Shown here: positions 47,801 to 59,315 of the stretch, one piece after another
Position numbering within the stretch: the stretch's first letter is position 1
Layout of the letters: each line of letters starts with the position of its first letter
NCBI GenBank assembly: GCA_963662155.1
Contig: OY759267.1
Coordinates: 15,691,489 to 15,755,488 of the forward strand
Length of the DNA: 64,000 nucleotides
Source of the DNA: Lamellibrachia columna
Taxonomy: Eukaryota > Annelida > Polychaeta > Sabellida > Siboglinidae
Direction of reading: 5' to 3'
Notes under the pieces: model-generated
Databases searched by the model: none
Told to the model about the DNA's origin: nothing
The model's input: the letters and a program-made list of their open reading frames with translations, nothing else
Position numbers and translations under genes: made by a program

Positions 47801-50800
47801 TGTTGCACAAAAGTAAGTAACTTTTACTGGTGATTATTAAGTTTTTCTTTATTTGCCAAATAATTTAATGTTACCTTAACAGATTTTACGCTACAACACA
47901 TTATATGTACGGACTATTGTTTCAGACTTTTGTGTTTATGCTAATAAGGCCCAAGTTGCTCTGTATTGATCTGGCAACTGTGTCTCTAGCCCCCGTCCCA
48001 GTAGCCCCCCGAGGTGTGAGAATTGAGTGCCAGTAGCCCCCCGAAGTGTGAGAATTGAGTGCCACTAGCCCTCCAGTCAGTATGCTGTTGATTTAACACA
48101 CCCCCTCTTTCTAGATATTTCTAATTGTAGGTAGAGTTAATCATTTGAAGGGTCGACCATTTGAAGCTCCATGTAACTTTCACACATCAATTGTGTGGTA
48201 TGAAAAGCTCACTGTCCTAAGAGTTAAAGTAAATCCTCTACATAAAGCTTGTTTGAGGTGAGCAAAACCCAATTTAACTCGCACATAAGAGCTAATTGCC
48301 CTCATCCAGGTAAAAGCTATTGAAAGTCAATTGCCCTAACTTTTAACTGAATAAACTATTGTTTGTGGATTTGTGGTGTTCTGTGCCTGTCAGTTCACAC
48401 ATTTCTAGCCAATAAGGAAAGGATATGTTGAGCTGCTCTGCTCTAGCTGGCCTGAGTTTCATGTTGAATTTTTGAGTTCAGAATGACACGTGAAACATGG
48501 CTGCAAGTGTTGAGGTCATCGATGGTGCTAGGGGACTTCCTGTTGCTGTTTTGAACAGTTATACTTATCACAAATCGAAAGCGTTGACAAATGGCATGAC
48601 GTTCACATGTAGCAATAGAAAAAGTGTGAAGTGTAAGGCATTTGTGGTGGTCAGCGATGATGGAACTTTTGTGAAAGCTGAAGATAGCCACAATCACCAA
48701 CCCAACCCTGGTGACGTAAAAGCGCGACAGTTGAGAGGAAACATGAGGAAGCGAGCCAGGGATGAAATGACTTCAATGCAGGTGATTTACGATCAGGAAA
48801 AGGTGAAACGGCTTCAACAAAGTTCGACTGCGATGGCTTCACCAGGTGAGACAGCATCTGCTCTGCCTCAATACCAGCGTGTCAAGTCATCACTGTACCG
48901 TGAACGGAGGAAACGCTTCCCCCTAATGCCATCCACAAGAGGTGACATTGACCTGGATGGCCAGTGGACAACTACGGTTCAAGGAGATCGGTTCGTGCTT
49001 GGCGAGGATGGCGATGGAGTCGACAAAATAATAGCGTTTGCATCCAACTCCGCTCTGCGTGCGCTAGTGAATGCTGATACCTATCACATGGATGGGACGT
49101 TTGCAACAACACCAAGGCTGTTTTATCAAATAGTCACATTGCATGCATTCGTTCTTGGAGTGATGCTGCCACTTGTGTTTGGTCTGCTCCCAACAAAGAT
49201 GGGAACACCTACATTGGTTTCCTCAGTTTGGTGAAGGAAAAGTCTGAATCAATCGGATTCACCATCAGTCCCCAGCATATCATGCAGGATTTCGAGAAAG
49301 GTCTGATGAATGCCTGCCTACAACTGTTCCCCGGAGTGATTGTCAAGGGGTGCTACTTCCACTACGCCCAGTGTCTGTGGCAGAGAATCCAAGGTATAGG
49401 ACTATCCGTGAGCTACAGAGATAACGCTGACCACAGGAATTGGTTTCGTATGCTACTAGCGATGCCATTCGTCCCCGTGCCACATGTGAAAGACGCATTT
49501 CAATTTGTCAAGAACACAGCACCAGATGCACCCCGTGTACGAGACTTCAATGACTACTTCGACAGGACATGGATGAACGGGCAGTATCCAATCGAAATGT
49601 GGAATTACTTTAAATATGACGCCAATCACACCAACAATCACGTTGAAGGGTATCATACACGACTCATGCGGAAGGCAGGCAAGATACACCCCAATATCTT
49701 TGAGGTGGTCGAGCTGTTCAGCCAAGAGGAAGCCGCATCACTCGTCTCCATCCTCCAGCTACAGTCGGGTCAGCCCGCTCCCAAGCGCAGGAAGAAGTAC
49801 ATCAACCTCGATGCTCGTTTGGACGAACTTGGACTGGAATACATGCTGTGTGACCGGGGAATTGAGTCGTATCTCAGTGCCATTGGATACATGATGGACA
49901 ATTTCACTTAATTTCATTGACTAGTCATGCTTGCATATGGATATGGTATTATATGTGCAAACAACTTATTATCAACTTTGATAAGACATTGTAATGTTTT
50001 CTCACAACAATGTTTTGATCACTGCTATGAACACAGCATTATTTTTTATGTTACATTTCCATTTACTGTCTATTTCTCTTAATGGTTGTTTACCTGTATC
50101 TGTGTATGATAAATAAAAGAGGGTTTTTACAGTTACCATCCAATAAAAAAAGTCCGACATTCCTTGAATATGCACCAGATATATGACTATTTTCTTATTT
50201 AAAATCAGGTACCTAAATTTGTTCACCCCTAAAGTTAAGGTGGGATAGAACACTGAATGGAACAGCCAGGGGGCTTTGGCAAAATGATAAGTAGTGCCAC
50301 TAGCCCCCCCCCCCCCGTTAGTGCCAGTAGCCCCTGGGGGCTAGTGGGACAGGGGGCTAGGGGTACTAGACCGTATAGCTAATCATCGAACTTGATTAAA
50401 CGTTTTGGCATGCAGATGTTTGTTTGCATATGAACATTACATGAATAAAGTTTCTAACTGATGAATCATAATATTACTGGTCTTGTTGCAGGTTTATTCT
50501 GGCTGGAGGGAAAGTAGAAAATAGAAAAGTCACCGACTTGAAAGAGGTAATGACTTGTGTCCTATTTACTGATCAGGATTGGTAGGCAATTTCAATTGTG
50601 TTTGTGCATGGACAGTTATCTAGCCCATTTATATTACAGTTTAATGATAATATCACCTAAAATGTGGTTTTCACAGATACCAGAAGTCCATGATTTATGT
50701 ACAACATGGCTATTATACTATTTGGTATCTAAGTTACTAGAAATCCTAGGTTTTAAATAGTATAAAACAGTGACGAGGATATGCCTTCATGATTTACAAT

Positions 50801-53800
50801 ATGCTTAAATAACACCAGTTAGCTAGCCAGTCCTTTGGTTTGTACAACAAAGTTATGATTAAGGACCATGATTTTTAACAAGATTTAACAAGATTTGCCA
50901 TCCAAGCCAAAGGCCCAGATGGCAAGTAGACAAGGAAGCCATTGGCTTATTGAGAGTCCAACAATGTTCATCTATTTATAAATGATTTTGGAAGATGACA
51001 TATCTAGCAAAGTACTGACGTTTGCAGATGACACATAAGTATTCAGAAAAGGTTACTAATGATACAGATAAACAAAGTTTACAGGATGATCTAGATATAT
51101 TAGTTAAATGGTCAGAAAAATGGCAAATGTTATTCAATTTTGGGAAGTGTAAATGCATACACATAGGACATGGAAACATGAACGAAGAATATAAAATGGG
51201 GGATGTTGTACTAGATAGAACCACACAAAAAAAGGACTTAGATGTAACACTTAGTGCTGACATTTTCAGAGCAATGTGGTATTGCTGCTTCGAAATTAAA
51301 TCAAATTCTGGGGCTAATTAGGAGAACTATCACGTATAAGGAGAAACAGCTAATTGTACTCGTGTACAAAGCAATAGTTAGACCACATTTGGAATATTGT
51401 ATACAAACATGGAGGCCACATCGTAAGAAGGACATAGACAAGCTAGAAAGAATACAACAAAGAGCAACTAAAATGATTCTAGAATTGAGAGACCTTAGTT
51501 ATGAAAGTCGCTTATTACAATGTGGTTTGACAACACTAGAGACCAGGAGACTAAGAGGAGACCAAATAGAAGTGTTTAAAATAGTGAACGGTTATGAGGA
51601 TGTTGATAGAAATTTTTTCTTCAAACTTAAAGAAGGCAGTGGAACCAGAGGACACAAAACAGCATTAGTTAAGGAACAGTGTAGGTTCGACATGAGAAAG
51701 TACTCTTTCTCACAGAGGGTGATAAATGAATAGAACAAAGTGCAAAAAAGATTGTGTTAATCCTAGTAGTGTGAATATATTTAAAAATAGAATTGACAGA
51801 TATTTGATAAGGGCGGGCTACACATAGATAATAAAATTGTTGGACTCTTGATAAGCCAATGGGTTCCTTGTCCTCTTGCCATCTGGAACTTGTTGTTTGG
51901 GATGGCAATCTGGTTAAAAAAATAAAAATCTACGTGTAACCCACCCTTCTGAGATATGTGTCAACCTTGTTTTTAAACATATTCACACTGCTAGCTGTTA
52001 TACACTCCGTAGACAATTTGTTCCATTCATTTATTGTCCTCTGTGAGAACGAGTACTTCCTGATATCCAGTGTACACTGATCCTTTACTAATTTTACCTC
52101 ATGTCCTCTAGTTCTGCTATCTCTCTTGAGTGAGAAAAACACATTTCTATCAATATTTTCATACCCATTCAACATCTTAAAAACTTCAATCTGATCTCCT
52201 CTTAACCTCATTGTCTCTAGAGTTGTTAAACCACATTCTTTCAGGCGTTCTTCATAACTAAGGTCTCTCAGTTCTGGAATAATTTTAGTTGCTCTCCTCT
52301 GTATGCGTTCAAGTGTATCTATGTCCTTCTTACGATATGGTCTCCATACTTGTATACAGTATTCTAAATGAGGTCTGACTATTGCTTTATACATAGGTAT
52401 AGTTAGCTTTTTTCCTTGTGTGTTATGTTTCTCCCAATCAACTCAAGAATTTGATTACCCTTTGAAGCTGCAATACCACACTGCTCTGAAACTTTCATAT
52501 CAGCACTTATTGTAACTCCTAAGTCCTTTTCTTTTACAGTAGTACCCAGAACAGTATCTCCCTTTTTATAGTTTGCATCTAAGTTCCCATGTCCTGTATG
52601 TAGGCATTTACATTTCCCAAAATTGAACAGCATCTGCCATTTCTCAGACCATTTCACTAATCTGTCTAGATCGTTTTGTAAATGTTGTTTATCACCATCA
52701 TTGATAACCTTTCTAAACACTTTTGTGTCATCTGCAAATTTCAGTACGTTACTTATTATATTGTCGTCCAAGTCATTGGTATATATTAAGAATAATAAAG
52801 GTCCTAATACTGATCCTTGTGGTATCCCACTCAAAACTGATTTCTAATTTGAAACGTCTCCATCTACTACAACACGCTGTCTTCTGTCAGTCAGCCATTG
52901 TTCTATCCAGTCAATTAAGCCATCTCTGATACCATGGGCTTTTAATTTAAGTAGTAATCTTTAATGTGGTACTTTGTCAAAAGCTTTCTAAAAATCTAAG
53001 TAGATAATATCTACTGGCGATCCCTCGTCTCTCCACTTGGTGATTTCTTCCAAAAAACATAACATATTTGTTAAGCATGATCTCGCTTTTAGGAATCCAT
53101 GTTGAGATGAATTTAATAATTTATGCTTTTATGATTTCTCAAACCTTTTTTAAATAACGGTATGATGTTTGCTTCTTTCCATTCAAAAGGAACAACTCCC
53201 TCTTTTAATGACAAGTTGATCACTCTTGCAAGTGGTATACTGATTTGTTCTACTGTTTCCATTAGTAGATTTGGAGGAATTCCATCCACTCCCAGTGATT
53301 TATTATCCTTCATTGCCTTTATTTATTTTCTTAGCTACCTTTTCTGGAGTTACAATTAATGGCCCTAAATAGTCAGATTTAGCCTCCTGAAATTTAGCAT
53401 CTGGAACTGGTAGTGAACTAATATCTCTCTGGTAAACACTGAACTGAAGTAACCATTTAGGTCTTCCACCATTAAAAACCCCTGTTATATTATATTACCA
53501 GCACTGTCTTCTAGAGGTCCGACCTTGTCTTGTACGTTTTGTTAACTCCTGACATATGCATAAAAACTCTTGCCGTAATTTTTTATGTTACATGCAAGTT
53601 TTTGTTCATAGCTTCTTTTAGATTGTCTAATTTCAGTTGTAGCTGCATTAAGTGCCTCTTTGTAATTTGCATAGTCTTCATCCTTTCTGGTACGCCTATA
53701 AACCCTCCACATAGCTTGCTTAAACACTGTTTTTCTAATAGCTTCTTTTGACAAGTGTTTCTTTCTAGACCGTTTTCTTTGTTTTTTACAAATTTATCGA

Positions 53801-56800
53801 TGATACTCTCAATTTCATATTTTAGAATATTCCAACATTCAGTTGCGGTCTTATTCGTCAGCATGTTATTCCAATTTAGTTTTGCTAAGTATTTTCTCAT
53901 ATCTTTATAGTGACCTTTGTGGAAGTTTCTCCTGTACGTTTTTTTCTTTTTTCTTTCTGATTTTACATTGATGTCAAAATGTATTCGATTATGGTCACTG
54001 TTACCCAATGGTTCATATATTTTTACATTGTCCACTAATTCTTTTTGTGATGACAAAACTATATCTAATACATTATCTCCCCTAGTTGGTTCTAGCACGT
54101 TCTGAGTAAGGAAGCTCTCCTGAATTAAAAATAGAAATTGTTGGTTCTCATCACTGTACTCTCTGGAGATTTCCATTGTATATGTCCATGGTTAAAATCT
54201 CCCATTATGATACATTCCCCTTTACTCACTTCCTTTATAGCATTTTGTATTTTTGTGTTATTCTCTTCGTTTATGTTTGGACTTTGGTAAACTAATCCAA
54301 TACTTACCGGTAATTTTGAATTTCCTGAAACTATTTTGAACCAAACATCTTTATCTCAATCTACTTCTCTTGCTAATTTCATTTTGAATTTAGATTCATA
54401 ATAGTGTTGTTTTAATGAAGTCTACTGCTGTAATTTGTCTATTGTGTGTCTTTGATGACACTGTTGACTACATCATTGTGCTTCATGTCACCCTGCAGTT
54501 TGTCGGCAAGTACGATGTCGTGGTCAACTGTGCGGGGTTTGGCAGCTGTGAACTGCTGAATGATAAAAAGATGATCCCAATTAGGGGACACTTATTTCGG
54601 GTACGTTAATGCAGAAAGTTCATTCTTTGCCATTGATGATCCATTTATCTTTGGTGCACAGTAATAGGGTTTATATTCCCCAGATGTTGTGTCCAGTTTA
54701 TTGCATATTAACCCTTCCTGGCTAACAGGTTCCAAGTAACGATGATGGTAGAGAGAAGTCCAGTCTTCTAACCGTGACGAGCAAGGCTTAAGCACACAAG
54801 TTTCTGCATGAAACTCACTGCTGAAACCGCTAAGTTACTATTTTAATTTGTTTTGAGTAAAACTGCAATACCTTGGGGGCTTTTCACAATTTTCAACATT
54901 TACATATTTCTACAAAGTATAGTAACGGGGAGGGGTCAATTAAATTTGTTAATGTTGATCACATGCGAAATATGTTGTACAGCGCCACGCAGTGAACTTT
55001 TGCAGAATAACTATTGTTTCGAGTTGTGTAACCGTTCACCGCATGATGCTATGACACAGTTTGGCAACTTGAAAATTCACAACTTCACTGAAAACAAATA
55101 TCAATACGACCCCATGGAGAAAATTCACAACTTCACTGAAAACAAATATCAATACGACCCCATGGAGTTGTTAGAAAACACAAAACTTAAACATAATTAT
55201 CAGAGATAAATATTTGTAAACATATTCTAATGGTTATTATTGTAGGACCTATACATGCATTGGATCATGACATTGTTGTAACAATGTTTTTCAGTCTGCA
55301 AAATTATCAACATTTTAAAGTACAAATTCAGGGCGGGTGTCTGAGGATTAATACGCTTTGTGCAAACAGGTAAATGTTGACAGTTGTAAATGGTCCGTTT
55401 GTCTGATGATACTGCCAACTATGCAATATTTTCACTAAACAATATTTGGATCTTTTGGGAGTCAAACAGACTTTATAATGTGACGTATTTAAGGTCATTG
55501 AAGAAAAATCTTAATTATGACACAAAAATAAGTTTGTTTATTTTTCTTCTTCTTCCCCTTGCAAAGTGGGGGCCACATCACTTAATTTGTTCCACCCTCT
55601 CAATTAGTTGTATCCATCTATCATGATACTCTGGCTTTTACTAAACTAATAATTTCTTCCTTTGCCCACTAGGTGGAAGCACCATGGCTGAAGCATTTTG
55701 TGTTCGCCATGGAGCAGGACACTTACATAATCCCGGGGATGGACAACGTGGTAGTTGGTGGAACATTTCAGAAGTATGACACTGACCTTGAGCACAGAGA
55801 AGAAGACTCGAAGGCCGTGTGGGAACGAGCCTGCACAATGGTGCCGTCTCTTCAGGTTTGTTCAGTTAGCAACATCTTTTGTAGGACAGACAGAAAGTAT
55901 ACACAGTAGATGTGCAGTGTGCTAACTTTTGTTAATTAAGCCAAGTGCTTATTATGCAGGCAGTTCCATTTACTATTTTTTTCTTTAAAACTTAGATACC
56001 AAGTAGAATAATATTGTACGTGATTCGCAGTTAATGTTCTACTAAACTTAAGCCTGGCCTTTCTCGTACACTGTATCTGGTAACCACACCTTAATTAAGG
56101 TTGTTTATATTTTGGTGATTATTTATATTTAATATGTTGCTAAAAAGATGGGCAGAGAATTGTGTCCATGTACATATGTGAGATGAGGTCTCACCTCGGC
56201 CCACAGTATCGCGCTGTGTGATGCTCAATACAACATACTTTCAAGGAATTCACACATTTCATTCTACCAGCCACTGGGTAGAAACAAGTATCACAAATGC
56301 TCATTTTGATTGTTTACCATGCTGGCACAACAGGTTACATACGAAATAAATGAAAAATTTAAGCCAGGGGGCTTGACTCAGTGGCCCTCCGTAAATACGT
56401 CACTGGTTTCCCGCTACCCTGGGCTTCCAGATATGATTCACATCTAGTCTTAGTTTCTTTTTGTTTATGCAGTGCAGATACTTTTATTGTTTGTGCCTAA
56501 CGGATGTGTTGTTTGTTTATCTGCAGAAAGCGACCGTGCAGTGGCAGTGGGTGGGTCTGAGGCCCTTCCGTGAACCCCTCCGTCTCGAGAAGGAACTGAT
56601 GACATTTCCAGAAGGACAGTTAAAGGTCAGCTCACAACTTAATGTAGAAATAGACAGGCCAACATGTTTATTTTATTTTCAACCCAGTTTCCTGCCAAAG
56701 TAGCAACATCAGTCAATAATCTCTCTCTCTATCCCAATGTATTCCAGCAAGTACGTCTTTAATACGACTCATATTTCAGCATTTGTTTTATCCCCCAGAA

Positions 56801-57261
56801 TAAAAAGCTCATGAAAATTTGCATATAGTTTTTTGATGAGTTATCGTGCTGTGCGATAATCTAGGATTGTTTTGAATTCTCGCTTCAACATCAATATGTC
56901 CATAACCTTTCTGTGTAATTGTGTTCAAGCACTACTAAATGGTGCTGTATTTTGGATGCATCCGAAAGAATTGTTCTATAAAATACCATCTTAGCCTCAA
57001 TTTCAGTTTCATAAAAAAGAAATACCATTTGGTGACAGCTTTTTTGCATCAGTTCAATAAATTCATATTAGTTTTTCATATATCAACATGTTATGCATGA
57101 TAACCAGCCTAACCTGTATAATTTGTTATACATTATTGTTGTTGCAGGTGGTGCATAACTACGGACACGGCACAGACGGGGTGGGCTTGAGCTGGGGAAC
57201 GGCCGTACATGCCACGCGCCTTGTGAAGGAAGTTCTCCAGCAGAGTCAGTCCAGGCTCTAG
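41899..57261 (+). CDS. D-aspartate/D-amino-acid oxidase-like flavoenzyme, copy 2
   Basis: Paralogue of the gene at 23,831-29,161, with the same nine coding exons and phases: 41899-42092, 42570-42684, 42988-43082, 43672-43737, 50492-50546, 54499-54600, 55673-55855, 56527-56625, 57148-57261, giving 340 residues. The FAD motif (VAVIGAGVVGLS), family signature (VVHNYGHGTDGVGLSWG), Arg289 and C-terminal S-R-L are all retained, and no splice site is lost. Differences from copy 1 by my count: A11V, F61L, L68I, Q77R, P82T, N104S, V115A, S117C, M126I, W138C, L140Y, Y220F, L241F, A312T, E313D. Intron 4 is 6.75 kb and intron 5 is 3.95 kb, against 379 and 468 bp in copy 1, because of transposon insertions. 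Coding capacity is intact, though expression could suffer from the enlarged introns. Confidence 0.92.
43331..43536 (-). mobile_element. tRNA-derived SINE in intron 3 of oxidase copy 2
   Basis: The - strand head reads tccggtggtctaatggttag (A box) and later ggttcgattcc (B box). A body with aagcttgggcaatttcg and a tail ending ctacttgagacttgagat follow. Copy 1 lacks it at this position. Confidence 0.8.
44384..46915 (+). CDS. L2-like LINE ORF2, 5'-truncated but open
   Basis: 843 open codons. The beginning is the second half of an APE endonuclease (VIVVYRPPTSNF, EIVVCGDFNTRYGD, GNMLDLVI). The reverse transcriptase follows from about residue 400 (LHNFHPISNISFVAKTMERF, LLDLTAAFDTINHDILLQRL, SGVPQGSVLGPVLFNAYIAP, HHLYADDTQLYVDF with the catalytic Asp pair). 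The C-terminus has LQHLHWLPVRKRIEYKLL and GPTLWNSLPLELR. The frame opens without a convincing ATG (the first codon is GTG), so the true ORF start and any ORF1 are missing; the copy is not autonomous. Absence of stops over 2.5 kb suggests recent insertion. Confidence 0.9.
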   Translation: MSVPVGDIVFLRNIRIGCITRVIVVYRPPTSNFRTFLDDVGKILLIAAVHPTEIVVCGDFNTRYGDSTCADAMNLADLLETHGFVQHVQGATHERGNMLDLVITSGTSHVIATTVELETFLTDNRVIECELRQPKPERMTRCVQYRKYSAIDGSRLTADLAAADLNVPEQNPEVILTRYDACIRSIVNAHAPVMTPWHTSELSVEKRALRRAERNWRQTGLTVHRQIYTSLRNTFRKSLMTARSHYYRTELTSAGGNIRRVYQIANTLLGQAGDRPLPEDATQATMAAKFQESFTEKIDALRRNMTQSSTEDAATNVAASLLCFEAASPADVKNIILESGTKSCELDPLPTSLLKQNIKALCPAITHIINASLSTAIVPQSMKHAIVTPVLKKRGSDVNVLHNFHPISNISFVAKTMERFVSRQLQRFLDENGILGIYQSAYRPRHSAETALSRIHSDVAQAIDARRGVLLVLLDLTAAFDTINHDILLQRLYGYGIHGEAHAWLASYLYGRTSAVRVGKEVSECTVMRSGVPQGSVLGPVLFNAYIAPLTNLLNRHDVHHHLYADDTQLYVDFPPFDHTNALIRMEACISEVKTWLYDNGLVLNESKTEAIVIHSSSLRRPIHIEHVDVCGQYVATSTIVRDLGVAIDADLSMVTQVANACRSAYYHLSRIARARGAMTTSVCKCLVHALVTSRLDYGNAMFFGLSDRLLHCLERVQRSAARVVMQLRRDDRRSITAVLQHLHWLPVRKRIEYKLLMVVHTALYAGTPVYLASLLHRHSPRRTLRSGGGLLLDVPCVNLERYGRPAFACAGPTLWNSLPLELRVIQNTRQFGKLLKTFLFLN
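47481..47720. repeat. GC-rich block of gggccgggcc motifs
   Basis: About 240 bp rich in gggccgggcctgggcc variants in an AT-rich intron. Similar termini occur in some hAT-related nonautonomous elements, but I cannot define its ends. Confidence 0.5.
47978..50375 (+). mobile_element. MULE-type DNA transposon with imperfect TIRs
   Basis: The left end reads tctagcccccgtcccagtag and the right end, reverse-complemented, reads cctagccccctgtcccacta: imperfect terminal inverted repeats of about 30 bp with agccccc motifs. Subterminal agccccc repeats follow on both sides. The intron of oxidase copy 1 lacks the insert. The element encodes a FLYWCH/MULE transposase with one frameshift. No clear target duplication is visible. 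Confidence 0.8.
48497..49911 (+). pseudogene. FLYWCH zinc finger / MULE-domain transposase, one frameshift
   Basis: Frame 1 (48,497-49,234) starts MAASVEVIDGARGLPV and has a FLYWCH-type finger in residues about 17-73 (YTYHKSKALTNGMTFTCSN, KCKAFVVV, HNHQPNPGD). The MULE catalytic start follows (DTYHMDGTFATTPRLFYQIV, with the first Asp, and FGLLP). Near 49,191 a single-base loss shifts the frame. Frame 2 resumes with NKDGNTYIGFLSLVKEK and IMQDFEKGLMNACLQLFPG (second Asp), then VKGCYFHYAQCLWQRIQ, NHVEGYHTRLMRKAGKIHPN (the likely catalytic Glu block) and ends at 49,911. The two frames together make about 470 residues. Only one lesion is seen, so inactivation is recent. Confidence 0.88.
50876..54380 (-). 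mobile_element. CR1-type LINE, decayed, in intron 5 of oxidase copy 2
   Basis: A - strand copy of the family at 32.9-37.2 kb, 5'-truncated within the endonuclease. ORF2 is broken into pieces: 53,583-54,176 endonuclease end; 53,113-53,313 RT start; 52,403-52,834 RT palm with LKFADDTKVF; 51,930-52,394 C-terminus. The flanking attt(t) matches a short target duplication of the intron sequence present in copy 1. A + strand CR1 copy is nested at 50,982-51,927. Confidence 0.85.
50982..51927 (+). mobile_element. CR1-type LINE nested inside another CR1 copy
   Basis: A 5'-truncated + strand copy: it starts in the RT palm (VLTFADDT region), runs through WSEKWQMLFNFGKCKCIHIG and VRPHLEYCIQTWRPHRKKDI, and ends in the 3' tail tggcaatctggttaaaaaaa. 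Flanking atctatttataa (50,970-50,981) and atctacgtgtaa (51,928-51,939) look like a diverged target duplication. Frame shifts near 51,260 and a stop at 51,731 inactivate it. Confidence 0.85.
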
Positions 57262-58070
57262 TGTACACTGCCAGGCTGTAGTGTACCCTGCCAGGTTGTA
57301 GTGTACCCTGCCAGGCTCTAGTGTACACTGCCAGGCTGTAGTGTAACCTGCCAGGTTGTAGTGTACCCTGCCAGGCTCTAGTGTACACTGCCAGGCTATA
57401 GCATACCCTGCCAGGTTGTAGCTTACCCTGCCAGGTTGTATTGTACACTGGTAGGTTGTAGTGTACACTGCCAGGCTGTAGTGTACACTGCCAGGCTGTA
57501 GTGTACTCTGCCAGGCTGTAGTGTACACTGCCAGGCTGTAGTGTACTCTGCCAGGCTGTAGTGTACACTGCCAGGCTGTAGTGTACACCGCCAGGCTGTA
57601 GTGTACACTGCCAGGCTGTAGTGTACACTGCCAGGCTGTAGTGTACACTGCCAGGCTGTAGCATACCCTGCCAGGCTGTAGTGTACCCTGCCAGGCTGTA
57701 GTGTACACTGCCAGGTTGTAGTGTACACTGCCAGGCTATAGCATACCCTGCCAGGCTGTAGTGTACTCTGCCAGGCTGTAGTGTACACTGCCAGGCTGTA
57801 GTGTACACTGCCAGGCTGTAGTGTACACTGCCAGGCTGTAGTGTACACTGCCAGGCTGTAGTGTACACTGCCAGGCTGTAGTGTACCCTGCCAGGCTGTA
57901 GTGTACACTGCCAGGCTGTAGCATACCCTGCCAGGTTGTATTGTACACTGGTAGGTTGTAGTGTACACTGCCAGGCTGTAGTGTACCCTGCCAGGCTGTA
58001 GTGTACCATGACAGGCTATAGTGTACCCTGACAGGCTGTTGTGTACACTGCCAGGCTGTAGTGTACACTC
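57252..58070. repeat. 20-bp minisatellite overlapping oxidase copy 2 stop codon
   Basis: About 41 units of the same 20-bp repeat as at 29,152-29,709, more homogeneous and with larger internal duplications (the caggttgtattgtacactgg variant recurs at 57,431 and about 57,932). The first unit contains the gene's last codons (AGG CTC TAG). Antisense ORFs of up to 308 codons over the array are artefacts of the stop-free unit. Confidence 0.97.
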
Positions 58071-58814
58071 ACCCATGTATCAGTGATCATGTTGAATGCC
58101 TGAATAATCTGGTATTTTAACAAGTTCAACTTCCATTGCTGTTGCGGCGACATCTCTTGCAGAGGCAGCTTGCAAGAGGTAGAGGTTATTAAATTTTTAT
58201 GGATGATGAGTGGGTGTCCACCCAACAGGAATATGAAAACAGAAAAAATCAAGGTAAATCTAGTGACTGAAACATACTGTACAGCAAAGGTTATCCATTT
58301 TCAATCTCAACTATCAATTTTGTGTCTACATCTGTAACACTGGACTCTGTCAACATAATTTGTATAGGTGTTCAATCATACAAAGCACGTCCATGGAAAC
58401 TGCATGTGTTAGAAATGTCACTGTAATATAACAGCAATGTCTTTACAGTAATGTGTTTGACATATTTTGTATGCATGGTAGGTACAAGGCAGTAAATTGA
58501 AAGATTGCGATAAACCTACACACATTTTCTGATTAGTGCTTTTTTCCATTTATTCATTTAACCAGTATGACTAAACGCAGTTTGACATGTTCAAAACAAT
58601 GCTGTAGGTTAAAAATATTAATTTTATTTCTAACCGAGCAAAAAAATAGTAAACGTTGATTTTTGTCTAACCTGGATAAATGTTGTTTGGGAGGTAAGGC
58701 ATAGTCTTCTATTATTAAGTGCTGTACAGTAAGCTGAATGTGAACATTTAATTAATGTGGATTTGTTTAAAACACATTCAAGTGAGGTGATGAAAAATGT
58801 GTTTAAATTGAATA

Positions 58815-59052
58815 AGGTTGGACATGAGAAAGTACTCTTTCTCACAGAGGGTTAATAAATGAATGGAACAAACTGCCAAATGATTGTGTTAATGCTAGTA
58901 GTGTGAATATGTTTAAAAATAGAATTGACAGATATTTGAAAAGGGCGGGCTACACATAGATGAGAAAATTGTTGGACTCTTGATAAGCCAATGGCTTCTT
59001 TGTCCACTTGCCATCTGGAACTTGTTGTTTGGGATGGCAATCTTGTTAAATC
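58815..59052 (+). mobile_element. CR1-type LINE 3' end with 7-bp target duplication
   Basis: The insert encodes the last residues of ORF2 and the 3' tail ending ttgttaaatct. Perfect ttgaata repeats flank it (58,808-58,814 and 59,053-59,059). Oxidase copy 1 downstream sequence lacks it. Confidence 0.88.
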
Positions 59053-59315
59053 TTGAATATAAGTGTATCCATTTGTGTCTTCGTCTATTTTCAGTGTTTG
59101 TGTCTGACTTGTATGTAAACATTCTGCTGTGAAAATGAAGGATGCCCAACTACGGGTATAATGATATCACATTGCAAACACTAAATCTAGGTTTTGTTGA
59201 TCAACCTGGAGTTTTCTATTTTGCTAGTTGATAACTAACCGATAGAGAACTGTAACAATGTTTTATAAACAAACAATTGGAGGTTAAAAAATATATGTTG
59301 TCAGTAGAGAAAAGG

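Noticed and set aside
57083..58076. Long - strand ORFs (up to 308 codons) rich in YTTAWQ/TLQPGS
   Set aside because: They run antisense to the oxidase last exon and the 20-bp minisatellite. The unit has no stop on that strand, so the length is a periodicity artefact; the same holds at 29,033-29,792.
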